From positions 1,784,287 through 1,848,286 of the forward strand of contig CAXAMN010029027.1 in assembly GCA_963970005.1 (NCBI GenBank): a stretch of DNA of 64,000 nt. Direction: 5' to 3'. Origin of the DNA: Durusdinium trenchii (lineage: Eukaryota > Sar > Dinophyceae > Suessiales > Symbiodiniaceae). A program made the translations under genes and the position numbers. Below, in pieces: positions 48,401 through 60,400 of this stretch; the first letter of the stretch is position 1, and each line of letters opens with the position of its first letter. The notes beneath the pieces are model-generated. The model saw nothing but the letters and a program-made list of their open reading frames with translations, made no database searches and was not told the DNA's origin.

Positions 48401-51400
48401 GGACCACCCAGACCGAGCCCACCTTCGAAACGGAGGTAGCCCTAGGGTCTGTGGATTTCATTATAGTCTTCCAGGGACCTACTGTTGATGGACGAAATCC
48501 TGCACCACCTCAGCACTTTACCCTGGAAGGGTCACACATAGCAACCCAATGTTGGTGCGACGCCTCTGAGAAGGTGGTGCAGGAGTTTGGACCTTCAACT
48601 TGTTTTAGTCTTCTCACTGACCTGTGGGCGTTGGGGGGGACAACACATTGAATTAAGAAGGAAAGTCTTCAACAAGAGGTCTAAAGATCTATATAAAGAA
48701 AAGAAAGACAAACAACAGAGAGACAACTTCTTGCTCATGGCAGGACAGCGCATTTGCCTCTATGTTATCCCAGAAGTGGTGGAGTTGATCAGCTCCTTGC
48801 TTCCGCTCGCATGGGGTCTTTCAACCCATCTCATCTCGCAACAGATTGGATTTGGGACAATCCCAAGCAAACAGGTGATAGGTTTGAAATGTCCTGCGTA
48901 CCATTTACTTGAGTCAGATAGTTTAGATGCGGAATCCAAAGGAGTTCAGATCTTGGGGTTGACTGGTCATTTATGTTTTTTTTTGCAGGGAAACTCCGGT
49001 TGGTAGAGCTCTCTTCAAAAACCCTTGCCTAAATGTCCGATTGTGTGACCTGTCGGCCAGCTTTCATGGGAACTGCTTGACCTTCCCCTGAGGGAGTCCT
49101 GCATTTCCCTCCCAAGACTCGTTCGTCTTCGAATCTCCTTTCTACGAAGTGTGGGCGATCTCTTGTCCATAAGTTATATAAGTTGCCTTTCTGCAGCTGT
49201 TTTTTTGGGATGCTCCCACGTGTTCGATCGGCTCCGGAATGTCTAGCAGAGTCTAGCATTTGGATCTCAGCAAACTAAAATTTCAGGGACTAGGAATGAA
49301 AGTCACAGCTTGCAAACCCGCCTCCTGTGGAGAAGAATACTTGTGTGTGTCGTCAGGTTTGATGTTTTTTCAATTCCTCCCTCACAGCATCTTTATGATC
49401 AAGATTTTGGGAGACAGGTCTCAAGCCTGAAGATGTTCGACCTCAAGCAGACGGAATCTGATCTTATTCAACCTGAATTCACAGCCATTGACCTCTACAG
49501 CCGGTTTTGGAAGTGTTTTGGAGGTCCATGTGGTCCTCTACAGGAGGGTATGACCCATATGAATCCATCATAATTCATCTACCTGGACCCTCCAAGGGGT
49601 GTCCAATGGACTACCCCACACTACCGCACTAGGCTTCCAGACAGGGCACCCCGACAGAAGGGTCCTGGTATGATCATCTATGACTTGATTTTGCGTCGAC
49701 CCTCCTTAACACAACCAATGGACTACCATAGGACTGCCGATCAGTCAGTTGGAGTGCTTGAAACGGGGTGGGGAGGGGGAAGCATATATACCAGAACCCG
49801 AAACCTGCCAGGTCACCACCTGCGACCAAAGACAAGTCTGCAAAAATCAGCCTCCGTTTCGGAGACCTCTGCAAAAATCAGCCTCCAGATTCAGACATGT
49901 GGTCAGGTGCTGGTACATTGAGTGTTTATCCCTGCACCTCCAAGTACTGCAAAACCCCACTGGTACCCAGCCCAGTCCCACCTTCTCAGGATGTACGAAC
50001 CCTTGGAATCCCCTGGATGGTCGTTCCCATGCTGTCCAAGGCCGCGATTTGGCCTTGGCGGGCATCGAAGAACGCCTGCACGGACCGGACGGTACGTGGA
50101 CCAGCGACGAGCGTGGAAGGCTGGCCGGGCGGATGGCGGCCGTCCCAGATCGGTCAAAGACTCAGCGGAGCTCAAAAAGAAGTTCTTTTCTTGTGGCTTG
50201 GGTGAGAAATCGGATGATGCTAAGGGACTAAGGGAGCAGTTACTGTATATACCTGCCATGGTTTTTTAGGTCAGAGGAGCGACCTGGTCAGGGTGCCAAA
50301 CGCTCAGGAAGGCGCAGCGAGTTTTCGGGACAGTCAGTCATGAGCATCACATTTGGAAGCCCAGCAGCAATTCACGATCTTAGAGGAATGTGAGATTCTC
50401 CCACCACAGCCACCCACCTTGATTCGGATACGTGGATTCCGGTCACGCCGATTCCGTGACAGGCTCTTGGCAGTGGCCGCCTGGCTGTTGGTGAACTCCA
50501 TTCGTACCGAGCGGATTCAATTCGCCATGCTGCAGCTGCAGAACTTGGGCAACGTCTGGCGGGGGGTTTTGGGCAGAGGATGCCGAGGAGAGTGTGTTGA
50601 GTGTGCATTGGGTGCCTTTCTTCAGGCTCCTTTTTCAAAGTGCAGACCAACGCTGCGCAAATGAAGTTTATCATGTTTCCCTATACCCAGTCAGTGAGGT
50701 AACCTTGAGCCCTTAAGCATTCTTTTTCGGGTTTTGTTTTTGCATTTTTTCCATTCAACTCTAGGTGGAAGAAGGTGAACCTTGAACTATACCTTTCCCA
50801 TCCGACACCGGCGGAGCTCCTCCGGCGCCGGCGCCGGCGGCGGCGGCGCGTTCTTATTACTACCGGCCGCACTGGTCTCTCGGCGCAGGCGGCGGAATGC
50901 CTTCCAGACCGTCATGCAAGGCTTCGAAATGGTCACCTCGGAAGGCGTGGGGTGAAATTAAGCGGAGAAGAGGTCGGAAGGGTGGAGCCCGGATTGGAAG
51001 CAATATCATTTCTTTTAAACATTGTTTAACGAGTTTCCATGGAACAATATGGAACATTCATGAACATTCATATTATAACAGTTTTCACCTTCATACATGG
51101 GAACGCCTTTGGGCAATGTTGGCTTGGGTTCCCTTGTCTATAAGTCAGGCGTGGCTCGCATGCTTTTTGTCGATGAACTCGTGGCCACACTTTCTTAAAA
51201 TCTAGGCTCGACGTACGGTGTACTCGTGGCCCATATCAACAGAGCGAAAGCAGGACAGGACAGGTGGCAGAATTGGGCGCATCTCCCTTTTGACTGCCAT
51301 TGGTACCTCCTTTAGTGCAGCCCGCTCGATCAGAAACTGCTGTTGATGGGATGCAGCTCACCTCTAAGTTCTCCACTAAATCAAGTATATAACACAGACC

Positions 51401-54400
51401 CTCCAGCCCTTTCCACCTTTGGACCGCAAGTACAGCAAGTTGCCGGAGATGTTTCATTTGTCAGAGCTACACATGGATCCTGATACCAGCACCTGACTCA
51501 ACCGGTCTCCGAAATGGCTGACTGAGACGAGGCGACGACCGTTGGGCCGAAAACAGCTCGGACGCCTCAAAGTTGGTCCGACCGGGCCGCGGGGCCGGTG
51601 ATGAGATTCGTTTCACCACCGTTCGATACGCGGAGAAGACATCGTCAGGTCTGAAGGAGGCCGTCCAAGTCTTCAAGGTGAGGAAGAGGGGTGAAGAACC
51701 GGACGTCTTCGTGGTGGGCGGCGCGGTGGGCTGAGCAGTGTCATTTCGACCAGAGTCTGAACTTTTGGGTGGGTGTATCTGATGTATCTCCATGCGGCAA
51801 AAAGAATTCTTTCTTCTGGAGCTTCTCTTAGGTTGCAGGAAAGCACGATATATCACATACAGTCCATGAAGCGGCCCATGGATGTTTATCTCCCATCCAA
51901 GTTTCATCACACTTACCCAGCCTGGCAGCCACCTGGGGTGTAGCGCAGGAGCCGAGTCGCTGCGAGCCGAGTCTCGCGGAACGCGAGTCGCAGGAGCCCA
52001 TCGCCTTCACCCTGCCCAGTGGTGTGCCAAAAGCTCGCGGAGTGCATGAGGTGCTGGGGAGTTTGGGATCGTTTTTAGTTGGATTTTTGGATGAAAGGAT
52101 GAGAAACAAGAAGTCTTAATTGAAGAGGGATGATCAGGATTTAGATACAATAGACTCCCTAGATCAATGATCAATATCCCTCTTCCATTGAGCCAGCTGG
52201 GATTGCCTCTACATCGCACCTTCCGAATTGGTGTTGCTCCGGTTTCCCCACAAACCAGGTGGTCGAGGAGCGCGTGGACGAGATGTCCGGGTTGATCGTC
52301 AACGAGGAAGATGAGCAAGCTGTGGCAGAGGCTCAGAGTCTGCAGGTTTCAACCCCCTTCAGTCTGAGCCGCTCAGTCTCACCACGTCTCACCCTTCCCG
52401 TCTCCACTGTCCGGGTTTTGAGGAAAAGAGCTGACATGAAACACATTTTTTTCTATGGCAGTGGAGCAAGCGAGTTCTTTTTTGTACATCCTTTAGATCA
52501 ACGATCGGATCAAGGCTAGGCGACATGAATATGGATGAAACGTTTTGAACGTTTTGGCCTTCTGACGTGGAAGGTCAAGAAGAATGTCTTGGAGCTGTCT
52601 GCCTTAGCCGATGAGACGCTTGGTCTTTCAGGTTTTTGCTGGGCTTCATCTAGCGATCAGGTCTAAGGGCACATGTGTCCGAAGGCAAAGATTCTTTCGA
52701 AAGGGTTTTCGTGTGGATGTCAAAGGACCTAGAAGTATACGTGGATGACCACCAGGACTGTCGGGGTGCCCTGTCTGGAAGCCTAGGCCGGTAGTGTGGG
52801 GTAGTCCAGCCAGGACCCCCGGACTGGAGGGTCCTGGCATGTCGTGTTTCCTTCAGGAAACCATGTGGACATGCCTTTTGTCTCTGACTCTTTCCGGATC
52901 GGATGTGCAGCGCAGACCTTGAGAACATGCCGACATGCCTATCAATCTGCGGTTCTTTCTGGGGTCATTCCATGGTTCCTCGGTGGATTGACCATCGTGC
53001 TTTGTTCATCCATCATAATGGTTGCCAGTGCCAAGGAAGGAGGGCGAGGCTGGCTTGGAGACTGAACAACAGCGGGAACAAGAGCAGGAACGACAACAAG
53101 AGCAGGAGATGGGTTCTCGAGATTTCATGGATTCAGGTGTCGTTTTGTAGCACCATGCATGGATTCAGGATTCGTTTGAAAAACAAAAACCCACGGTTTT
53201 CGTTTGAGAGACCTATAGCTCTTAGCAACCCTCCGAACTCAAACGCTCTAGGGAGCCCAGGAGCGGCAGGAGGGAGTGTCCTATCAGCCCCTGTAGAGCC
53301 TTCACCTGAACTAAAAAAGGCGAAGAGCATTGAAGGAAGGGACCATTCTGAGGTATTCCGTTTCTTCTTTGTAGTAACACGCTCTGAGCTTGGGAATTGG
53401 GCGCGGAAGCTCGGGAGCGAAGAAGGAAGAGCATGCACATCAGCAGCTCCTGCGGTCCGGGGTTGTTTTGCATGTCACGGGCTGAGTGTTCTTCAGTCTG
53501 TGTCACAGACTGGCTAGAGAGCCATCGCTGGGAGATGTTGAAAGACATGAAGCGGTCTTCTTTGGGGGCTGTCCTAGGCTTTATGTCTTCCCAAGCACCC
53601 TGTCAGAAGGACAAACACACCCATCTTTGATCTCCTGGTGATTCTCCAGCCATCTTTCTGGGGAACTTGTTTTAAAGCATTTGGCCATTGGTCGAGTGCG
53701 TCTCTATGCTGAGGCCATTCGTTCGGATCGTCCTCAGTCGCTCAGACCACTCTAGCACTGATATAAGGCGAAGGCGAAGGCGCTTAACCGTCTCGTTCTG
53801 CCTTTGTCTGGCGTGTGCGGGCAGACCTTTGGCCCGGGGGATGTTTGGTTTGTTTGGTTTCCATGTAGAGAAAGGACAAATGATGAAAACAAATGGGAAA
53901 AGGTGGTAACAAAGGCCCGATGACTTGCTGAACACCCAGCTGTTTTGAGAGGAACAGCGTCTATATGAGTTTGAGAAGTACCACTTCGGGTGCAGGCTTT
54001 ATAGTTATGTACGCCCTTGTTCGACTGCCTCACTGAGTACGGTGTTGCCGAACATGCTCGAAGCTAGGCCACTCACGTTTCGCGCCCATGGAGGGTCCCA
54101 TGGAGGTCGGAATTCCCATCGAAGGCATTTTCTCATGATTGGAACAGATTGGAACTGCTTTGGAACAGAGGTGAACAAAACCAATGCACTTGGAGGTAGT
54201 TGAACAAGCCGCGTTTCCCAGGAGCAAGAGGAGGAGAAGGAGCAGGAGATCGAGATAGAGAAGCTGCTGGGCAAAGGGGGAAGGATTCAAAGGGTGGGCT
54301 GAACCCAGGAGAGGAGTCATAGGCATCGTACGGAGCTTTTTTGAACCCAGGAGAGTCATTTTCTGAAGTTTTTTTTTTTTCACAACACAAGTGTGTTCTA

Positions 54401-57400
54401 AGTGTTGATACTCATTGTGATTACACCGGCGATCAACAGAACACATCCAAATTCATAATATGTCTCTTCATTGTCATCTTCATCACCCTTCAAACGAAAG
54501 GAGGGACGTTGGATGTTTGCCCCCAAAGCCACTTGCAGGACGACCCCACCTGACTCGCACTCGTTGAAACAAAAACAGCCCAGAGACTCCATATATAGCC
54601 CTGCCATTGTGGGACTGCCATGGCGCCATAGCTGTTGGAGTGTCCTTTTTCGGGGTCAATTTGAGTGATCTGTAAAAGAAAAGACGTCAAATGCCCGGGC
54701 TGACTTTCCACTTTGGAGGGCGACGAAACGACACAAACTCGCTGGTTGTGGAGGGCGCTGGATTGGATGAAAAAGGACACGTACGGTGATATATGTATAG
54801 GTCGCATGCTGCGACTTGGGGACCGGTCAAGTCGTGCAAAGCGTCAAATGAAAGCCTCCACATCCATGAGATCAGATCCTTTCTTTCAGGCAAAAGACAG
54901 CTCTACAGTCTTGAATTTCTCGTGTCTGGCACAGATCTCCACCTCTAAACTCTTCTCATTGTTTCTCCACCCACCAACACTAAGTACCTTCGCCCCTTTC
55001 GCGCACAACTCGGCCTCCGCGTCGGCCCCCCCGAACCCCGAAACCCGGTTTGTGCGTCGGCTTCCTCGTCGAAAGGTTTGTGGATTTGATGCACTGCCGC
55101 GACGACGAGGAGCCAGAGAGTTGGCCTCTGGTGACCTTGGCCTCTGAGGACTGGTTGGCCCGCGGCCCACCGGTGGGACCGGGTTCAGTGGACTCCAATT
55201 AGGATACGTTGGTCAAGACGGAGACGCGGTTCGGTGTTTCGAGGAGGCCTTCACATCATGTGAAGGATGAATCTTTTCGATGCTGGGAGTCTATACCAGG
55301 ACCCCCAAAGGGGTGGTTAATGGAGGCGATTAATAGACACCCGGAATCCGTGGTGCTGGTAGAAGTGACATCGCTTTGGATTGTGTTAGATCATATGATG
55401 GTCTTTTTTGTGGTGCCTGGTAGATACTGGTCGGAGCTTCGAAAGGATCGGTGGAGTACTGTACACATTGAATAGATGTCTTTGATTGGTCCCCAACACC
55501 AGCCCAAACACCGGTCGCACCTGGGGAACGCACCGCCGAAAACGCGCCGAACGCCCTCCGAAGATCGGGGTCGACCGCGTCCACAGCCCCCCAAGAGGTG
55601 GTTTCAGATGGCAGATGGCACGGTTTGTCCCTGTTCGATCTTTCGGAGGGTTTCGGTCCACTAAATAAACCACCAAACTTGGGGTTTGTGCTATCTGGCT
55701 ATCTACTCTCCATCCATGGTCGAGGAGAAGGCGAAGCAGTTCTATGAGGCCCAGCGCTTTAAGCTTTGGAAGCGCAGACCTTTGGAGAATTTGCCTCTCG
55801 GATGAGAGCGACATCAGCTCTGAGAGCGACCCGAGGCTTGGGACCCTTGGCTTGGGCTGAATCGACACCTATATAGTACTTAGTACCACTTAGTTATGTT
55901 AAAGTGATCAATCATGTGGTACTCAGTACGCACTTAAACCACAAGGATCAATGACAAATCATGTGCGTTTCTGGTTGGGACGGGGTTTTCAGGTTCGAAT
56001 GGATTATGTCTCAGGACGCTGGTGGATTCGGCCCTGCTGTATGGACTGGCGCCCTGCTGTATTGAGCGGTCCATGACTGGTCGATGACTTCAACATGTTG
56101 GGGAGAGCTGCCGAGGTGACTTCAGGTTGCCCCGGAATTCGATTGGAAAGTCAGTTGCTGGCGTTTCCATCCAACGGACCATGCTAAAACACTCGACGGG
56201 GAATTCCAAAGGTCGCACATGGTGGGACTTGTTTTTTTGATACCAAGCTGAACCGGTTGCTGGTTAGAGAACTGTCGCCTTCCATTTGCGAGATTTATGT
56301 CCCAACCGGTTGCTTTTTGTGTTTGCCGTTTGTCTTTCATGATGTTCGAACGATGTGCTACAAGTTTTGAAGTGAGGATTCAAGTGATGCTTTCTTCGTG
56401 GTTGAGCTCAAACTTTCTTTGCATAGAGAAAGACATGGTTTTGAACCCCAACCTGGATCCTTCCCCAAAAAGGACCTTGAACATCAATTTCAATAGTCAA
56501 TAATACCAGGAGTCACAAAGGGCTGGTTTTTGGTCAAGTCTGTGGATCATGGGGACCCCTATCCTCAAATTTGCACACCCCTTTGTGACTCCTCGTACGT
56601 TTTGTGTCTGAAACTTCCGCGCCCTTTCGAAACCCTCGGTGAGTCCGAGTTTCGGTGGCGTGTGCGCCTGAAAAAACCGAGGCCTGGCGAAGCCCGGATC
56701 TCCACGAATTGGTTTAATCCCCAATGGAGCGGTGACTTGGAGGCGTCAACGGCTCGAGATTGGAAAAAGCCCCGAATTCAGGAAACTGGACCCACAGGAT
56801 GTGTTTATAAACAGCACCTTGTGCTGGCAACAGCTGGATTTTTCAACAGCTTGATTTTCCGATCAAGAAGAAGATCTTGGAGAAATAGAACTGAACGTAT
56901 TATATTAAGTGAGTAGACAAGTGGTATACAGATAGGAAAGGCACTATAGTTTGAAGACGGTTGAAGAGAATCAAGATGTTCAGCTTCGTCAGCAATGACA
57001 TCCCAGCGCTGGTGGTGTTGAATTTTGGGGTGTCAAGGAGCTGGAACATGGAGCCTTGCCGAGTCAGATCTCCAAAAATGGGTGTAGTTGAGGAAGTCTT
57101 GGACCAAGTGCAACAACTGAAGGCAGGGTTTGACTGCTGCTCGCCGAAACCCCGGGTGGGTGGAGTGAAGTCAAAATAAGCCAGTGAGTATCCAATCACA
57201 GGCGTCCTGTATCATGATCCGTTGCTGAAATCGTGGGTCCATGTCAGGAATGGTGGTCAACAGACTGGATGTACATCTCTTGCAGTGACATCAATGATAC
57301 CAAATGGTGGGCTCCAACAAAACATCTCCACACCGGTCAGCTTCCCCTAAGGATGAACATCACCGATGCTCCTCGTCTGTGACCCCCCCTTTTCTCCCCC

Positions 57401-60400
57401 GTGGTCTCCGTACTCCGCGCCCGGACATCACCGGTCGTGACGACCCGACCGAGGCTTTCGTCGCGTGAAGAACGTCTTCGTGCAGATGGAGTGGGTGCCG
57501 GACATGGGCTCTTCGGAGGGAAGGGGTCCCGAGGGAGGGAGGTCGTTGCCCGACAGGATCAGTTGCTTGGGGTCGATGAGAGAGTCTGGGTGGAGAGGGG
57601 AGGTCATTGGTTGGGCAAGATTCCGTGGAGAAAGGAAGAGCTATAGTCACCATGTGAATATGAGCTCGCGTACTTTGAGGAGACCTCCGATAGCCCCTGG
57701 CTGGGTAGACTGTGTGGTCTATTTCGGTCTCCTTAGCTGGCTCGCTTTGAGCTACACACCCACATGAATCGCAACATGTTTGGGATGAAGATTGACCACA
57801 AAGGTTTGGAAGTCCGGGTCTGTAGTCATGAGCAGTCTCCATCCAATTGGATGGACTCTTGTTTGCAAACAGAAGAGAACAGCATGTCAATGTATGAAAC
57901 ATGTTATATTTGCATTCAAAGCATAATGATTCAACTTCAACATACCTCTAACTTCCGAGCATTTGGAGGGTGGACTAAGTCTGGTGTTGGGGATTTCCCT
58001 CACGGAAAAACCGCCGTTCCCGGTCCGTTCCGGTCCCCTTCGGTGCCCAGGCAAAGCCGTCCGCTGCAAAGAGCCCTTGCAGTTGGATCAGCTGGAGGAG
58101 CGCGGTCGCCCGACCGGCGAACGGCCCGTGGGTCGTGGTGTGGGGAACGACCGACGTGGGTCGGGTGTGGTACCCACCACAGGTCCATGGGTTTGGTTTA
58201 CATACGGAGTGGTTTCAGAATGTTTCAGAGGTCAGGCGGCATATACCAGGAGCTTCCTTCTGAGGTGTCTATTTTCTAGCTTCTTATAGAGTGGTGAAGG
58301 GGTGTCCAAAAACCACCGGGCTTGGAAGGTCCTGGTATACATGGAGTGTTTGGGGTTGTACAAGGCCGGCTGATTGGTCCCGGCACCCCACGGCCAACAG
58401 GTCACCAGTACTGCGACGGCCAACCGTCGTCTTCATGTCAGCCACCAGCCGTCGTAGAGTCGATTGGTCTATGTTCTCCATTGAAGGGTTTTTGTGGTAT
58501 TTTTGTATACCCTACGCAACCAAACCCTATAAATTTGTAGGGTCTCAATCAAAACCTCGGGTATAAATTGGATTGTGTTTGTGTTTTGCGATTGGCCTGC
58601 CAAACGCCTCCATCGAATTCATTTTCTTTGCCGGTTCGTGGTCGAAGATGGAACGGGTTTGGCGGTGTCGAAACTGGCGCGGCGTCGTCGTGGTCGTGGC
58701 GAAGTCTACTGAGTCGGGTCCTCCACAACCGCCGTCTTCGTTCGCCTCCACCCCGCCCCCACATCGATGGAGGGAAAAATCAGAGGCAGATCTTGATCCG
58801 AACTTTGGACAACGGTATATAACGTTATATAGAGCACAATACCTGGACCGCCTGGACCCTCCGTTTTCGGGGTGTCCTAGCTGGACTACCCCACACTACC
58901 GGCCGTTCGGCTTCCAGACAGGGCACCCCGACTGGAGGGTCCTGGTATAGAGCACACGAGTTATAGCAATGTGTGGACTCTGATTTTTGTGAGTCAAAAA
59001 AAACTGCGACTCTGGGATGTTTTCTTCAGCCCGCATGTTTCTATCAATCAAGAGTCTACATGAAAGGGGGCTAAGCATCGTTTTGTTGATGAGACTTCAG
59101 GAGCTGGAGATGCACAAGAAACTTCGCACCGCTTGGGATTTACTGATGCGTGGCGAGGGCATCGAACTTCCTAGAGCTACACAGGTGCTGGAGTCAACAA
59201 CAAGCACTGGGTGGCTGGGCAGCAACACCTTTTGAGCTTGATTGTCTAAACGTGGTAATCAGGACAGGATTGCTTGGGTTTTAACTCAACACCACCAACA
59301 CCACGCGATCAATCCCAAAACCCCAGCTCAAAATTTGGAATCTGAAACCCTCCCATCCCAAGACTAGACCCTCAAAACCCCTCTTCACTCCCCCCCTTCC
59401 TTGTTGTCGCCGGTTTCCCATGTTCCATCTCAGCCCCCTTCAGCTCCAGGCACGGGAAGAAACCGGAGAAGCTGCCACCTCCGCCGGGCGAGCTGGGCTC
59501 CGAGCGCTTGATGGAGCTCCTGGCCGCCTCCTTCGATTGGGACCCCGCGCTGCGCGATCCGGGCGCTGCTTTGGCCTATTTGGGCCGAAAGGCGATCGAT
59601 GGCATGGGAATGGGGAATGGAAACACACCCCATGGCATGGATGGGATGGATGGGATGATGATGGAGATGATGATGGGATGATGATGGGGATGATGGGGGT
59701 GTGGGGTTGGATTTCGAGCTTTCTGGATGGAGATCGGTGGGGATGGTGTTGTGAAAAGGGTGCTGATGGGACTTTCGGGTCCACCGGTGGGAGGGGAGGA
59801 TTGGATGGTTGAGTACATGGGATCTAGATGGGATGAGGAGGGAGAACAAATTGAGCCAAAGTGTTTCAGATCAGGAGTCTGCAGGCAAGTTTGCCCTCCA
59901 GCAGTTCCTAGCTGGGTCCAGTCTTTTGCTTTTTGAAGCAATGCCTGGCTGCTTTGAGAGAAACAAAAAACCAACTTCGTTGGAAAAGCGGTCTAGACGG
60001 GTCGTGGGTGGATCAGTTGATGGTCACTTGCGCGGAGCATCTGACCGTTGCCCAAGATGACCGGCGGCAGGTGGAAGAGAAGGTGAACTACGAGGTGGGG
60101 AGTTGTATGCATATGGGGCAAAGTTTTCTTATATTCTTTTTTGGGGGGGCCGGGGCGGTGGTGTTGTGTTCCAGCATTTGGGTTTGAGTGATAGGAGCAA
60201 AAAATACAGATCACAGGCTGTGGAAAAAAGCACCTTCCTGTAGGGGTAAAGATGGGTCTTCAACAGTGTGGCGCTCAGCATGTTCATTATGATAGGGAAG
60301 TTCAAGTCCTGCTTTTTTGGAGAGCGAAGTCTCACTTTGCCCAAACCACTCAGATGAAATCGGAGGTGCAGTGATTGGATGTTCAGCTCGATTTAACCAC

